Origin: Comamonas serinivorans
GTDB lineage: Bacteria; Pseudomonadota; Gammaproteobacteria; Burkholderiales; Burkholderiaceae_C
NCBI RefSeq assembly: GCF_002158865.1
Contig: NZ_CP021455.1
Coordinates: 3,410,001-3,474,000 of the forward strand
DNA length: 64,000 nucleotides
Reading direction: 5' to 3'
Below are positions 9,551 to 19,170 of the stretch, piece after piece (positions within the stretch are counted from its first letter, which is position 1; every line of letters starts with the position of its first letter). The position numbers and the translations under genes were made by a program. The notes beneath the pieces were generated by a model, which saw only the letters and a program-made list of their open reading frames with translations, was not told the origin of the DNA and made no database searches.

Positions 9551-9556
9551 CCTGCA

Positions 9557-10459
9557 TCATGATGCCGACGGCGCCACGCCGTTGGCCTTGAACCACTCCT
9601 GCAGCTGCTGCCAACCGGCCTCTGCGGCGGCCTTGTGGTAGGTGGGCCGGTAGTCGGCGTGGAAACCGTGGTCGGCCTCGGCAAACAGCTCGATCTTGCT
9701 GGCCTTGGCCGCGGCGTTGCCCGCGTCGCCGGCCACGGTCAGCGCCTGGCGCATGGCCTCGACCGACTCGAGCGGAATGCCGGCATCCTTGGCGCCGTAC
9801 AGGCCCAGCACCGGCGCTTTCAGCTCGCCGGCCACCTCGACCGGGTGGCGCGGCGTCAGCTCGGTCTTGGTGCCGGTCATGCGGCCGTACCAGGCCACGC
9901 CGGCCTTGACCTTGCCGCTGGTTGCATACAGCCAGGTGATGCGGCCGCCCCAGCAAAACCCGGTGACCGCAGCCCGGCTGGCATCGCCGCCGTTGGCGCC
10001 GGCCCAGTCCAGCGCAGCGTCGAGATCGGCCATGACCTGCGCATCGGGCACTTTGGCGACGACCTCGGCCAACAGCTTGGGGATGTCGCTGTACTCGCGC
10101 GCATTGCCCTGGCGCAGGTACAGGTCGGGCGCGATGGCCAGGTAGCCCAGGCGGGCCAAGCGGCGGCAGGTGTCGGCGATGTAGGCGTGCACGCCAAAAA
10201 TTTCTTGCACCACCAGCACCACGGGCAGGTTGCTTTTGCCGCGGGGCTTGGCCATGTAGGCCGGCACGCGCACGCCCGCAGCCAGGTAGGTGATGGTGCC
10301 GGCTTCCAGGCCGTCGCTGGCGGTGGTGATGGCGCTCTGGGCCATGAGCGGGCCGGCCGCGGCGGCGTAGCCCGCGCCCAGGGCCAGCTTCAAGGCCGTG
10401 CGGCGGCTCGTGCCCGAGCGTTCGTCGAAGGACAGGTCGTCGGCGTGCAGGTCAGGCAT
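9557..10459 (-). CDS. dienelactone hydrolase family protein, Tat-type leader
   Basis: A 300-residue alpha/beta hydrolase. The N-terminus has an SRRTALKLALGAGYAAAAG leader, consistent with twin-arginine export. The catalytic nucleophile is the Cys in GFCWGG, the acid is the Asp in LYGAKDAGIP and the His is in ADHGFHADYRP: the Cys-Asp-His triad of the dienelactone hydrolase family. Related enzymes hydrolyse dienelactones or other small esters; the substrate here is unknown. Transcribed alone, with a 50-bp element immediately after its stop. Confidence 0.92.
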   Translation of the reverse strand: MPDLHADDLSFDERSGTSRRTALKLALGAGYAAAAGPLMAQSAITTASDGLEAGTITYLAAGVRVPAYMAKPRGKSNLPVVLVVQEIFGVHAYIADTCRRLARLGYLAIAPDLYLRQGNAREYSDIPKLLAEVVAKVPDAQVMADLDAALDWAGANGGDASRAAVTGFCWGGRITWLYATSGKVKAGVAWYGRMTGTKTELTPRHPVEVAGELKAPVLGLYGAKDAGIPLESVEAMRQALTVAGDAGNAAAKASKIELFAEADHGFHADYRPTYHKAAAEAGWQQLQEWFKANGVAPSAS

Positions 10460-10717
10460 GGTGCGTGGCGGGCGTTGAATGAAGACGGATCAGTCTAACG
10501 TGTAGCCCGCGGCGGCGGCTGTCGTGTACTGGCAGCACCATCCCCCTGCCCGGCTTGGCGCCCTGTGCCATGCGATCCACCGGATCCAGGCTTGCGGGAC
10601 TGAACCCTGGGCCGGATCGCTGACACGGGCACAACCGCTGAGCCGGATCATGGCCCCCCCACCACCCTGCCCGCGACGCGCCAAGGCTGACTGCGGCTGT
10701 GGTGACCGACAGGCGGC

Positions 10718-12424
10718 TCAGCGCTCGGCCAGGCTGCGCCATCGCCGCCACGCGGGCGCCAGCGCGGCCATCAGCGCCACCAGGCACAGCGCGTAAGCGG
10801 GCGCGCCCCACAGCCACCGAACGACCTCGCTGGTGTGGCGCCCGGTCAGGCTGCTGCCCAGGCTGTCCAGCGCCTGGCTCAGCACCAGCAGCATCACGGC
10901 CAGTCCGCCGCCCAGGCAGAGGTGGGTGCCCCAGGGCCGGCCGCGCCACACGCGCCACAGCCCCAGGCCCAGCAGGGGCAGACCGAGCAGCGCGGGCGCC
11001 AAGCTTCCGCGCAGGCCCACGGCACTGAGCCAGACGCCCAGCGTCAGCAGCAGCACCAGCGAGGCACTCAGCAAGGCCAGCTGGCCCCAGGTCAGCAAGC
11101 GGATGGCGAGCAAGGCCAAGGCGCAACACAAGGCCCACACCGCCAACTCAGCCAGGCTGTGGGCCAGCGCCAGCAGGGGGCTGCGCGGCGTATCGTCGGC
11201 GCGGGGCAGTTTCTGCAGGTGCTGGGTTTCGTAGGGGTACACGGCCTGGCCGTGGCGCGGGTGCACCCACCGGGCGTGGCGTGCCAGGTCCATGCGGTCG
11301 GTTTGCTGGTTGAGCCAGCCCAGGCGCATGGCGTCGGGCAAGGCCGCCAGGGCGTGCAGGCAGGCCTCGGGGGCGGGCGTGTCCACGCCGACATCGCGGC
11401 GATGGGCCGCGTAGCGCGTGTCGCAACGGTCCAGCACATCGCGAGCCTCGGACTGGCTGCGGGTCAGCTGCCCCTCGCCACCGGCCGCCAGCTCGGCTGC
11501 CTCAGCCGTTGCAGCTGCCACATCGGACGAGGCCCGCGACGAACCGCTGTGCGCACCGGCATTCGAGGGGGCACTGGTCGACGCCACAGCCTCCGCCATG
11601 GCCTTGGCCTGGCGCGCCTCTTCCGCTTGCCACAGGGCCTGGTAGGCGTTCAGGTGGTTGCGATAGGCCTGCACCAGGGCCTGTGCCTGCGTGCGTGCGC
11701 TGCCCCCTTCGGCCGCCACATAGCCCACGGCCTGCAGCAGCTGGGCGTGCTCGGCAATCTGCTGCGCGATGGTGTCGACCTGGCCGTGCTTGAGCAGGCG
11801 CAGGGCAAGCAGCGTGGGGGACAGGCCATCGGAGTTGGTCATCCTGGCCGTGGTGCCCGGCAGATCGGCCACCGCGTCCCAGTGGGGCACGAACGGCGCG
11901 TTGGCAGGCGCCACCAGGGCTTCGAGCAGCGCCACCCGCTCGCGCAGGCTCTCCTGCCGCTGCGGGTCCACCGGCACGCCGTGCGTCGCCTGCAGCCAGC
12001 GCGCTGCGGTCAGCCCGCGGTAAACGCGGTCCTGCAGCACCAGGGGCGCCAGCAGCAGCGCGCACAGCATGGCGCCCAGCAGCCATTCGCGCCACAGCGC
12101 AAACCGGCCTGCGGGCAGGTGGTCTCGCCAGCGGTTGTGCACGCGGGCGCTGACCAGCCACCCCAGCGCCTGCAGCAGGCCCAGCACCAGCCAGGTGACG
12201 AACATCACCTGCAGCGCCTGGCTTTCCGGCGTGTTGTGGCGCTCGATGTCGGTGCCCCCATCGGCACCCAGCCAGCGCGCCGGGTCGGCCAGCAGCCCCA
12301 TGGTCAGCGCCCACGCCAGCAGCACCCCCAGGGCCAGCGGCACACAGCGGTGCAGGCGCAGCTGCCACAGCACGGGGCTGCGCTGCAGCACCGCGTCATC
12401 CCAGGCAAGCAGCAGGTGTTTCAT
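10718..12424 (-). CDS. multi-pass membrane protein, probable partner of the adjacent ABC ATPase
   Basis: A 568-residue protein I do not recognise by name. There are about three hydrophobic helices in the first ~150 residues (LALGVLLAWALTMGLL; TWLVLGLLQALGWL; LLGAMLCALLLAPLVL). A long soluble Ala/Gln-rich region (~150-400) follows, then about five more helices. The layout of N- and C-terminal membrane parts with a large external loop resembles ABC-2 type permeases. The start follows GGAGAGG at 6-nt spacing. The upstream gene is an ABC ATPase 89 bp away, so a two-component exporter is inferred. Confidence 0.75.
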   Translation of the reverse strand: MKHLLLAWDDAVLQRSPVLWQLRLHRCVPLALGVLLAWALTMGLLADPARWLGADGGTDIERHNTPESQALQVMFVTWLVLGLLQALGWLVSARVHNRWRDHLPAGRFALWREWLLGAMLCALLLAPLVLQDRVYRGLTAARWLQATHGVPVDPQRQESLRERVALLEALVAPANAPFVPHWDAVADLPGTTARMTNSDGLSPTLLALRLLKHGQVDTIAQQIAEHAQLLQAVGYVAAEGGSARTQAQALVQAYRNHLNAYQALWQAEEARQAKAMAEAVASTSAPSNAGAHSGSSRASSDVAAATAEAAELAAGGEGQLTRSQSEARDVLDRCDTRYAAHRRDVGVDTPAPEACLHALAALPDAMRLGWLNQQTDRMDLARHARWVHPRHGQAVYPYETQHLQKLPRADDTPRSPLLALAHSLAELAVWALCCALALLAIRLLTWGQLALLSASLVLLLTLGVWLSAVGLRGSLAPALLGLPLLGLGLWRVWRGRPWGTHLCLGGGLAVMLLVLSQALDSLGSSLTGRHTSEVVRWLWGAPAYALCLVALMAALAPAWRRWRSLAER

Positions 12425-12447
12425 GGCCATCCTCTCCATAATTCAGG

Positions 12448-12497
12448 GGGTATGCATTGCTTTTCAATGCATCCACATCGGCAACATCGGCATACCC
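12448..12497. repeat. 50-bp palindromic element, diverged candidate copy (19)
   Basis: GGGTATGC and GCATACCC ends exactly 50 bp apart, between the ABC ATPase stop and the membrane-protein start. The inner CCGTT/AACGG stem is not preserved, so membership rests on ends, length and position. Confidence 0.55.
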
Positions 12498-12513
12498 GCT
12501 CACCTCATGCGGC

Positions 12514-13755
12514 TCAACGCACGAACAGGCGGCGGGTGGAACGCGTGATGTCGCGGAAGTAGCTCAGCGGCAGCCCCACCTCGACCGCGTGGCGCAGGAA
12601 GGCGCTGGCGTCGAAGGCAACGTGGAAGCTGATGATGCGGGTCTCGCCGCTGTGCGCGAGCTCGTGCGCGGGCAACCCGGCCAGCTTGGCCGCCAGCGCC
12701 GCGCCACTCAAGGGCGACTCGAACTCGATCGCGCTGCCGGCCATCTGCGCAAAGCGCTCGGCCACGTGGCGCGGCTGGCCCTGCTCGAGGAACAGCACCT
12801 GGTCGGCGATCTTTTCGACCTCGTACAGCTGCTGCGAGCTGAGCAGCAGCGCCAGCGGCTGCCACGGCGACCGCGCCATGTCGCGCAGGTCGGTCAGCAG
12901 GGTCTGCTGGGCGTTGATGTCCAGGTTGGCCAGCGGCTCATCCAGCAGCAGCACGCGCGGCGCGCACAACAGCGCACGCGCCAGTTCAAACCGCATCTTG
13001 TAGCCCGAGGACAGCTGCCGCCACGCGTGGCCGCGGAAGGCCCGCAAGCCCAGGCGCGCGATGACCAGCTGCACCAGCGTGTGCAGGCGCTCGCCCGTCA
13101 CGCCATGGCTGCGCGCCGCAAAGGCCAGGTGATCGAGCAGGCGCCCGCCCCATTTGGGCGGCCGCTGCGGGATGTAGATCAGCTGGCTGCGCAGGCGGTG
13201 CACGTCACGGGCGTCGCAGCCCCAGTCCAGGCTGCCGGCGTCGGCCTGCAGGTCGGCCGCCAGCATGCGCAGCAGCGTGGTCTTGCCGTTGCCGTTCTCG
13301 CCCACCAGACCCAGGATCTCGCCGGGGTTCACGCGCACGTCCACCGGCCCCAGCTTGAAGCCGCCGCGCGCGTAGGCCTTGGTCAAGCCACGGGCCTGCA
13401 CATAGCGGGCCACCGATCCGTCGCGGTCGGCCGCCGGACCGTCTCGGTCCCAGTCCCTGTCCCAGTCCTGCGCATCCAGCGCACTGGCGCCCATCACATT
13501 GGCGGTCAGTTCGCCCTGCAGGCCTTGCCAGGCCTGGCGCAGCACCGCCTGCCGGCGGCCCTCGTCGCCCGCCTCCAGCGCGTCCCATTCGTCCAGCCGC
13601 TGCAGCACCGCCCGCTGCGCCGGCGCCGCCAGCGGCGTGGCCGCATCCAGCACGCCATTCCAGGCCGTGTGCCATTCGCGGTTGTCCACCGCCGTCAGCA
13701 CCGCCGCGCCCCAGGCGGCCAGGTCGTCGGGCGCTGGCCCGTGGCTTGCGTTCAT
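12514..13755 (-). CDS. ABC transporter ATP-binding protein with atypical N-terminal extension
   Basis: A 413-residue protein. Residues 1-115 form an acidic extension of unknown function. The nucleotide-binding domain follows: Walker A GENGNGKTT, Q-loop IYIPQRPP, signature LSSGY in place of LSGGQ, Walker B VLLLDEPLANLD. The switch His normally after Walker B is replaced (LLLSSQQLYEVEK). A C-terminal tail of ~90 residues follows. The start has GGAGAGGACC before ATG. It probably works with the membrane protein encoded next. The altered signature and missing H-loop suggest slow or non-canonical ATPase activity. Confidence 0.88.
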   Translation of the reverse strand: MNASHGPAPDDLAAWGAAVLTAVDNREWHTAWNGVLDAATPLAAPAQRAVLQRLDEWDALEAGDEGRRQAVLRQAWQGLQGELTANVMGASALDAQDWDRDWDRDGPAADRDGSVARYVQARGLTKAYARGGFKLGPVDVRVNPGEILGLVGENGNGKTTLLRMLAADLQADAGSLDWGCDARDVHRLRSQLIYIPQRPPKWGGRLLDHLAFAARSHGVTGERLHTLVQLVIARLGLRAFRGHAWRQLSSGYKMRFELARALLCAPRVLLLDEPLANLDINAQQTLLTDLRDMARSPWQPLALLLSSQQLYEVEKIADQVLFLEQGQPRHVAERFAQMAGSAIEFESPLSGAALAAKLAGLPAHELAHSGETRIISFHVAFDASAFLRHAVEVGLPLSYFRDITRSTRRLFVR

Positions 13756-13939
13756 GTGGTCCTCTCCTCCGGGCACTGTAACCGAGCCCCTCAGCATGCC
13801 TGGGCCCTGCGAAGCCTGTGTGAAGTCGCCATGCAGGCGCGCCCGCGTGCGCACACAGGTGATCGCGGGATCCCCGCAATTCGGGCAGGCTTGCACCATG
13901 CCGGCCTGGACCGGCCCCTGCAACCCAAGGAGACTCCGC

Positions 13940-14692
13940 ATGCCCCTCGTGACCCGTGAAGACCGCAACGGCCTGACCATCCTGACCCTGAACCGCCCCG
14001 ACAAACTCAATGCGCTGAACGTGGCCCTGTTCACCGAGCTGCGCGACCACGTGCTGCAGATCGCCGAACAGACCGAGCGCGTGGGCGTGGTGGTGCTGCG
14101 CGGCGCGGGCAAATGCTTCTCGGCCGGACACGACCTGGCCGACATCGCTGTGGGCGAAAAACCACCCAAGCCCAGCTTCCAGGCCGACACCATCGAAGCC
14201 CTGGCCAACCTGCCCCAGCCCGTCATCAGCGCCGTGCATGGCCACTGCTACACGGGCGCGCTGGAGCTGGCGCTGGCCGGTGACCTGATCCTGGCGGCCG
14301 ACAACGCCAAGTTTGCCGACACGCACGCCAAATGGTCGCTGACGCCGGTGTGGGGCATGAGCCAGCGCCTGCCGCGCCGCGTGGGCCTGGCCAAGGCCAG
14401 CGAGATGATGTTCACCGCCAGAACCTACACGGCGCAAGAGGCCGTGGCCATGAACCTGGCCAACTTCTGCGTGCCCCTGGCCGACTTCGACGCCGAGATC
14501 GACAAGCTCGGCCAGCAGATCCTGGCCAACTCGTGGTTCAGCCACCGCGCCAACAAGGCCCTGCTGAAGGAAACCGACGGCCTGCCCCTGGCGGCCGGCC
14601 TGTCCTACGAAATCCACCGCAGCAAGGGCCGCGGCCCTGACATGCAAGAGCGCATCGCCGCCTTCAGCAACAAGACCGCCAAGGTCTCGTGA
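13940..14692 (+). CDS. enoyl-CoA hydratase/isomerase family protein
   Basis: A 250-residue cytoplasmic crotonase. Motifs seen are ILTLNRPDKLNALN at the N-terminus, the oxyanion-hole region GKCFSAGHDL and the block TGALELALAGDLILAADNAKF. The first catalytic Glu (ALELAL) is present. The second catalytic Glu position lies in WSLTPVWGMS and is not acidic, so it may act as an isomerase, thioesterase-like or atypical hydratase. AAGGAG lies 8 bp before the ATG. It is divergent from the ABC ATPase gene. Confidence 0.92.
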   Translation: MPLVTREDRNGLTILTLNRPDKLNALNVALFTELRDHVLQIAEQTERVGVVVLRGAGKCFSAGHDLADIAVGEKPPKPSFQADTIEALANLPQPVISAVHGHCYTGALELALAGDLILAADNAKFADTHAKWSLTPVWGMSQRLPRRVGLAKASEMMFTARTYTAQEAVAMNLANFCVPLADFDAEIDKLGQQILANSWFSHRANKALLKETDGLPLAAGLSYEIHRSKGRGPDMQERIAAFSNKTAKVS

Positions 14693-14803
14693 ACGGCCGT
14701 GCCCGTTCGGGGCTTGACGCATCGCCGGCCCGTTGCGATGGGCCAAGCGCCGACAGGCCTGGCGTCTGGGCCCCGCACCAGGTGCCTTGAATCACCTTAG
14801 AGC

Positions 14804-14853
14804 CAGTATGGTCCATTTCTCGTTTTAAAGAAAACCGCATTCGACCCATACTG
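14804..14853. repeat. 50-bp palindromic element, copy 6
   Basis: CAGTATGG and CCATACTG ends, inner CGTTTT/AAAAC stem. It sits between the crotonase stop and the SDR gene, 28 bp before the SDR start. Confidence 0.88.
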
Positions 14854-14881
14854 GTCGCGTCCATTCTTACAGGAGCATCCC

Positions 14882-15721
14882 ATGACGACCCAAGCGCCTG
14901 TCTGGTTCATCTCCGGCAGCACGGCGGGCTTTGGCCTCGCGCTGGTGCACTGCGCGCTGCGCCACGGCCTGCGCGTGGTGGCCACCGGCCGCCACCTCAC
15001 CACCCGCGACGTGGGGCTGACGCCCGGCGACCGCCTGCTCCTGCTCGACCTGGATGTGAGCGAGCCGGCCCAGATCCAGGCCGCGGTGGGTGCGGCCCTG
15101 GCGCACTTCGGCCGCATCGACGTGCTGGTCAACAACGCCGGCTATGGCTACCAGTCCAGCGTCGAGGAAGGCGACGACGACGCCATCCGCCAGCAGTTCG
15201 AGGTCAACTGCTTCGGGCTGTTCGCCCTCACCCGCGCCGTGCTGCCCCATCTGCGCGCGCAGCGCGCGGGCCACATCGTCAACGTCACCTCGGTGGCCGG
15301 CTTCATCGGCTCGCCCGGCATGGGGTACTACGCCGCCAGCAAGCACGCCGTCGAAGGCTGGTCGGACGCCCTGGCCGCCGAGGTGAGGCCGCTGGGCATC
15401 CACGTCACCTGCGTCGCGCCGGGCCCGTTTCGCACCGACTGGGCGGGGCGCTCGCTCGCCGTCACCCCCTCGGCCATCGCCGACTACCGCGACACCGCCG
15501 CCGCGCGCATGGCCCTCACGGCACAGCGTGCCGGCCACCAAGATGGCGACCCCGAGAAGGCCGTGGAAGCCATCGTCCAGGCCGTGCAAAGCGCCCAGCC
15601 CCCGCACCACCTGCTGCTCGGCGGCACCTCGGTCAGCCTGGTGAAACAGCGCCTGGAGCGGTCGCTGGCCGAGATCGAGCAATGGCGCGGCGTCAGCGAG
15701 GCCACCGACTTCACGGATTGA
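14882..15721 (+). CDS. short-chain dehydrogenase/reductase (SDR family)
   Basis: A 279-residue NAD(P)-dependent oxidoreductase. The nucleotide-binding turn is SGSTAGFG, a variant of TGxxxGxG. The structural NNAG block is at about residue 85, the catalytic Ser is in NVTSVAGF and YxxxK is YYAASK. The VAPGPFRTDW segment after it resembles classical SDRs of the short oxidoreductase type. Arg at the end of the second strand (TGRH) suggests NADPH preference. Substrate unknown. The ATG follows an AGGAGC ribosome site. Confidence 0.93.
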   Translation: MTTQAPVWFISGSTAGFGLALVHCALRHGLRVVATGRHLTTRDVGLTPGDRLLLLDLDVSEPAQIQAAVGAALAHFGRIDVLVNNAGYGYQSSVEEGDDDAIRQQFEVNCFGLFALTRAVLPHLRAQRAGHIVNVTSVAGFIGSPGMGYYAASKHAVEGWSDALAAEVRPLGIHVTCVAPGPFRTDWAGRSLAVTPSAIADYRDTAAARMALTAQRAGHQDGDPEKAVEAIVQAVQSAQPPHHLLLGGTSVSLVKQRLERSLAEIEQWRGVSEATDFTD

Positions 15722-15932
15722 ACGGCTCAGAACCGGACGCGGCGCATCGGACAGTCGGGGGATGTGGGGCGTTGGGCCACCCGGGCGTCGGCCATGAGGC
15801 CAAGCCGCCGCGCCAGTCTGCATGCCCCACCAGCGCAACGGGCTGCCTGACGATGCCGCTCACGCGAGCTGACCCGCCAGCCAGGCCACGCCAGGGACAA
15901 TGGCGGCAACGCGACCCTTCCCTTCGTCACCC

Positions 15933-16154
15933 ATGAGCATCCCGTACATGGGCGTGAGCATCACGCCGGACTCCAAACAGCGCGCCGACACACCCGGCCA
16001 ATGGTGGCCGCACGCCACCCTGCGTCACATGGGCCGCGGTGAGAACTGGCCTCCGATCAGCCACCCTCAAGCCTGCGCCAGCCAGGACGAAGCCGACGCC
16101 GTCGCCCTGAGACTGGCCAAACGCCACATCCGCGAGGCGTTGCACCAGGGCTGA
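15933..16154 (+). CDS. small hypothetical protein
   Basis: A possible 73-residue protein beginning MSIPYMGVSITPDSKQ. It contains WWPHATLRHMGRGENWPP and ends in a helical EADAVALRLAKRHIREAL. Its pattern, a short beta sheet then a helix that starts after an Asp/Glu, resembles small single-domain proteins common in Burkholderiales. No good ribosome site is visible, and a longer form could start at 15900. Function unknown. Confidence 0.45.
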   Translation: MSIPYMGVSITPDSKQRADTPGQWWPHATLRHMGRGENWPPISHPQACASQDEADAVALRLAKRHIREALHQG

Positions 16155-16417
16155 GCAGGCACGGAAGGCCCGGGTGACGATTTCGGCGTCGTGGACAAAG
16201 CCCTGTACCGCATAAGCGGTAGCCTCCCAGTCTCCTCGGTGCCCGCCAGGCCGTCTCCAAGAACTGCTTCAGGATGGACCTGTCCGAACTCGGAACCTGG
16301 CTGAATCGTTCCGGGTGATGTTGACCCCGTGTTCCCAGCCCCGTCCCATTCGCAAGAAGGCCCTACCCTCAAAGATGGCGATAGTTCGGGGCCAGAGATT
16401 CAGGGAGCCTTCTCATG

Positions 16418-18709
16418 TCAGCCTTGGCGGGTACGGCGCATGCCCCACAGCCCGAGCAGGCTGGAAAGACACAGCAGCATCCAGGTGCTGAGTGTAGGTA
16501 CGGGCGCGATCACAGGAAGCACAGCCGGCAGCACGGTGATGCTCACGGTGTATTCGCTGGTGCCCCCTCGACCGTCGCTCACGATGAAGCTGAAGCTGTC
16601 GGGGCCCTCGTAGCCCGACGTGGGCGTGTAGGTGTAGCTGCCGTCTGCATTGACCACGACTGCCCCGTGGGCAGGCTGGGTGGCGCCCTGGGCGTAGGTG
16701 ATGGGGTCCCCATCGGGGTCTGTGGCCGCAGGCAAGGTGCTCGTCAGTGGCTGGTTGTTGGGGGTGCTGGCGGCGCCGTTTTGCGACACGGGCGGGGCAT
16801 TGACAAGGGGAACGGGGCTGATGGTGATCTTGGCCGTGGCCTCACCAAACAAAGGGGTGCCGTTGATGAGATCAAGCGTCACGCCATCCACCACCAACTG
16901 CGACCAGCCCTGCGTGCCCACTGGAACGCCCCGCAGCTCCAGCAACTGGGTCGTGGACGTGGCGGTGAAGGTGTGCGTCACCAACTGCCAGGGCGCAGCG
17001 GTGCCTGCAGCGGGCGGCGTCAGTGTTGGGCTGTCCACGACGTCGTGGCCGAAAGTCGTCCGCACGAACCCCGACCGGTTGGGGTATTCGCCTTGGTTGG
17101 CGATGGTTTGGTAAAAGCGAAGCTGATACGTGGCGCCGATGATCAAACCAGACACGTTTTGCTGAATGACGCCGCTCGAGCCAAGTGGGTCATAGCCATT
17201 GCCTTGGATCATCACAAAGCGCCCCCCGTCGGGCGATGCGATGAACCGTTGGTTGAAGTCCGTGGTGTTCTCGTCCCCGAACCTTGCACCGATCGCTACC
17301 CAGCCATCAGTGGGCGATGGGGTGAAGTCGGTCTCAAACGACACGTTTTTGACCGAGGCACCGCGCTCAGAAATGCGGTAGGTGACCGTGTCTTCCAGCA
17401 CTTGGCCCTGCGCCAAGCCCATCACGGCTGGGTTGGCGGTGTCCAGTTGGTAGGTGTAGCTGCCATCGGGGTTGAACACCCAGGCGCCGTAACTGCCGGT
17501 CAGTGCCGTGCCGGGCAAGACCGCCGTGCCATTCACGGTGGTGAACGTGAACGCATCGCCATTGGGATCGCTGTCGACGCCAAAGCCGTCGTCATCGGTC
17601 AGGAGGTTGCCGGTGACGAGGCTGCTGTGGTCGCTGAGGATGGCCTTGACGTTGTCTGTGGCCACAGGACTGGCGTTGACCGTGATCACGGACCGCGCCA
17701 CGTTGGATGGGTTCACCCCGTCATTCACCACAAAACTGATGATGCGCGGGACCGGGCTGGGACTGGCTGCCGTCGCCTGAAATGTGAACCCCTTCAATGC
17801 ACCAATGTATGCGGCGTGGCTGCCGGCCCCGGTAAAACTGACGGTCGGCCCGGCAGACACGCTGTAGGCAATGCCGTTGGCCATGCCCGAGCTGCCCGTC
17901 ATCATGGGTGTGCCATTCAGCAGCAGCACATCACCGGCCTGCGGATTGGTGAAGACCACGGTGGCGCTCTGCAAAGTGGTGCCATCCGGATCGCGAACGC
18001 TGGCCTCAGGGCCCAGCAGGCCGATGGGCACACTGCCTTGGTCGTACCGTTCAGTCAGGTCACGCCCCGGCGAGGTGTCGCGAAACGCTTGTGCCGACAC
18101 GTTGTCCAGTCGGAAGATGTCGGATGAGGCTGATTCGGGCGCGGTGTAGCTGAACTCCAGGTTGGCGTTGCTGGAAATCGTGGAGGGCAGCTCGAGCACC
18201 AACGTCGATGTGGTCCCTGCGGTCAGCGTGGTGAGGTTCCCCACGATGCCAGGAGCGTAGGTGACGGTGGCTGTGGTCCCCACGCCATTGGACGAGGCGA
18301 TGGTGGCGTACGTTGTACCCCCCACATTGATGCGCAATACATTCTGAAAGCTGCTGGGACCTGCACCATCGGTCCACAGGATGTCTACCTGCACACGCAC
18401 GCCGCCCAGCACACTGGGGCCCGATTGCCAACCATCGACATGAGGGGCATTCAGCCCGTGCGGCCCTGGGTTGTCGGGTGTTGGCAGGACATAGGTGGGC
18501 GTGGTGGTGGCTGCGCCACCATAGGTCCATTTGCCCGTTGCCGACCATGTGCTGGTGTTGGTGAAGTCGCCATTCTCGATCAGCGGATAGACCACATCGG
18601 CCGAGTTGAGGTCCAGCACAGGCGCCTGCTGGGCAGCTGCCCCAGCGCTCCAGGCTGTGGCAAGGCAACCCACGGCGAGCCACTGTAGGCAGACGAATGA
18701 ATCACGCAT
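16418..18709 (-). CDS. large secreted VCBS/cadherin-like protein with IPTL-CTERM tail
   Basis: A 763-residue exported protein. Signal peptide: LQWLAVGCLATAWSAGAAAQ. Residues ~25-190 are a beta-sandwich region (ENGDFTNTSTWSATGKW). A central part includes a VCBS-type repeat (GAWVFNPDGSYTYQLDTANP, then QVLEDTVTYRIS). A second jelly-roll-like segment (SFETDFTPSPTDGWVAIG) interrupts the sequence after that repeat. A cadherin-like repeat (DPDGDPITYAQG, VVNADGSYTYTPTSGYEGPDSF) precedes the tail. The tail VPTLSTWMLLCLSSLLGLWG plus MRRTRQG is a typical IPTL-CTERM signal: motif, helix, basic cluster. Probably surface or extracellular, perhaps adhesive; partner processing enzyme not in the window. Confidence 0.88.
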   Translation of the reverse strand: MRDSFVCLQWLAVGCLATAWSAGAAAQQAPVLDLNSADVVYPLIENGDFTNTSTWSATGKWTYGGAATTTPTYVLPTPDNPGPHGLNAPHVDGWQSGPSVLGGVRVQVDILWTDGAGPSSFQNVLRINVGGTTYATIASSNGVGTTATVTYAPGIVGNLTTLTAGTTSTLVLELPSTISSNANLEFSYTAPESASSDIFRLDNVSAQAFRDTSPGRDLTERYDQGSVPIGLLGPEASVRDPDGTTLQSATVVFTNPQAGDVLLLNGTPMMTGSSGMANGIAYSVSAGPTVSFTGAGSHAAYIGALKGFTFQATAASPSPVPRIISFVVNDGVNPSNVARSVITVNASPVATDNVKAILSDHSSLVTGNLLTDDDGFGVDSDPNGDAFTFTTVNGTAVLPGTALTGSYGAWVFNPDGSYTYQLDTANPAVMGLAQGQVLEDTVTYRISERGASVKNVSFETDFTPSPTDGWVAIGARFGDENTTDFNQRFIASPDGGRFVMIQGNGYDPLGSSGVIQQNVSGLIIGATYQLRFYQTIANQGEYPNRSGFVRTTFGHDVVDSPTLTPPAAGTAAPWQLVTHTFTATSTTQLLELRGVPVGTQGWSQLVVDGVTLDLINGTPLFGEATAKITISPVPLVNAPPVSQNGAASTPNNQPLTSTLPAATDPDGDPITYAQGATQPAHGAVVVNADGSYTYTPTSGYEGPDSFSFIVSDGRGGTSEYTVSITVLPAVLPVIAPVPTLSTWMLLCLSSLLGLWGMRRTRQG

Positions 18710-18903
18710 GAAAAGCCTCACCCAATTGTCAATGAATGAAAAAATATAACCCAAGGGAGCTGACCAAAAACGCATTCGCCATTGCCCAGCAATCGGTCTC
18801 CAGACCGGTGCTTCACACAGCAGTGCAGGTGAATTGCCCCTTGAAGTCCCTCGAAAACCTGGACCGCCCGGAAGTAGAGAATTCCCCCAGCAGGAGTCTC
18901 TAC

Positions 18904-19170
18904 GTGAAGAAATCCAGATTCAGCGAAGCCCAGATAGTGGGCATCCTCAAAGAAGTTGAGATGGGTGCCAAGGTCAGTGAGGCGTGCAGAAAGCACGGCA
19001 TCAGCGAACCGACGTACGACAAGTGGAAAAGCCAGTTCGCGGGCATGACGGTGTCTCACCTGGCGCAGCTTCGCCAACTGCAGGACGAGAACGCCAAGCT
19101 CAAGCGCATGTACGCTGACCTGGCGCTGATGCACCACGCGCTCAAAGATGTCGTTGATCGAAAGCTCTGA
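18904..19170 (+). CDS. IS3-family transposase OrfA
   Basis: An 88-residue helix-turn-helix protein, full length for this group. It begins at GTG and reads KKSRFSEAQIVGILKEVEMG, then SEACRKHGISEPTYDKWKSQF. A leucine-zipper-like helix LQDENAKLKRMYADLAL follows and it ends ALKDVVDRKL. OrfA binds IS ends and makes active transposase only when fused to OrfB by frameshifting. Since orfB is destroyed here, the product is at most a DNA-binding remnant. Confidence 0.85.
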   Translation: MKKSRFSEAQIVGILKEVEMGAKVSEACRKHGISEPTYDKWKSQFAGMTVSHLAQLRQLQDENAKLKRMYADLALMHHALKDVVDRKL

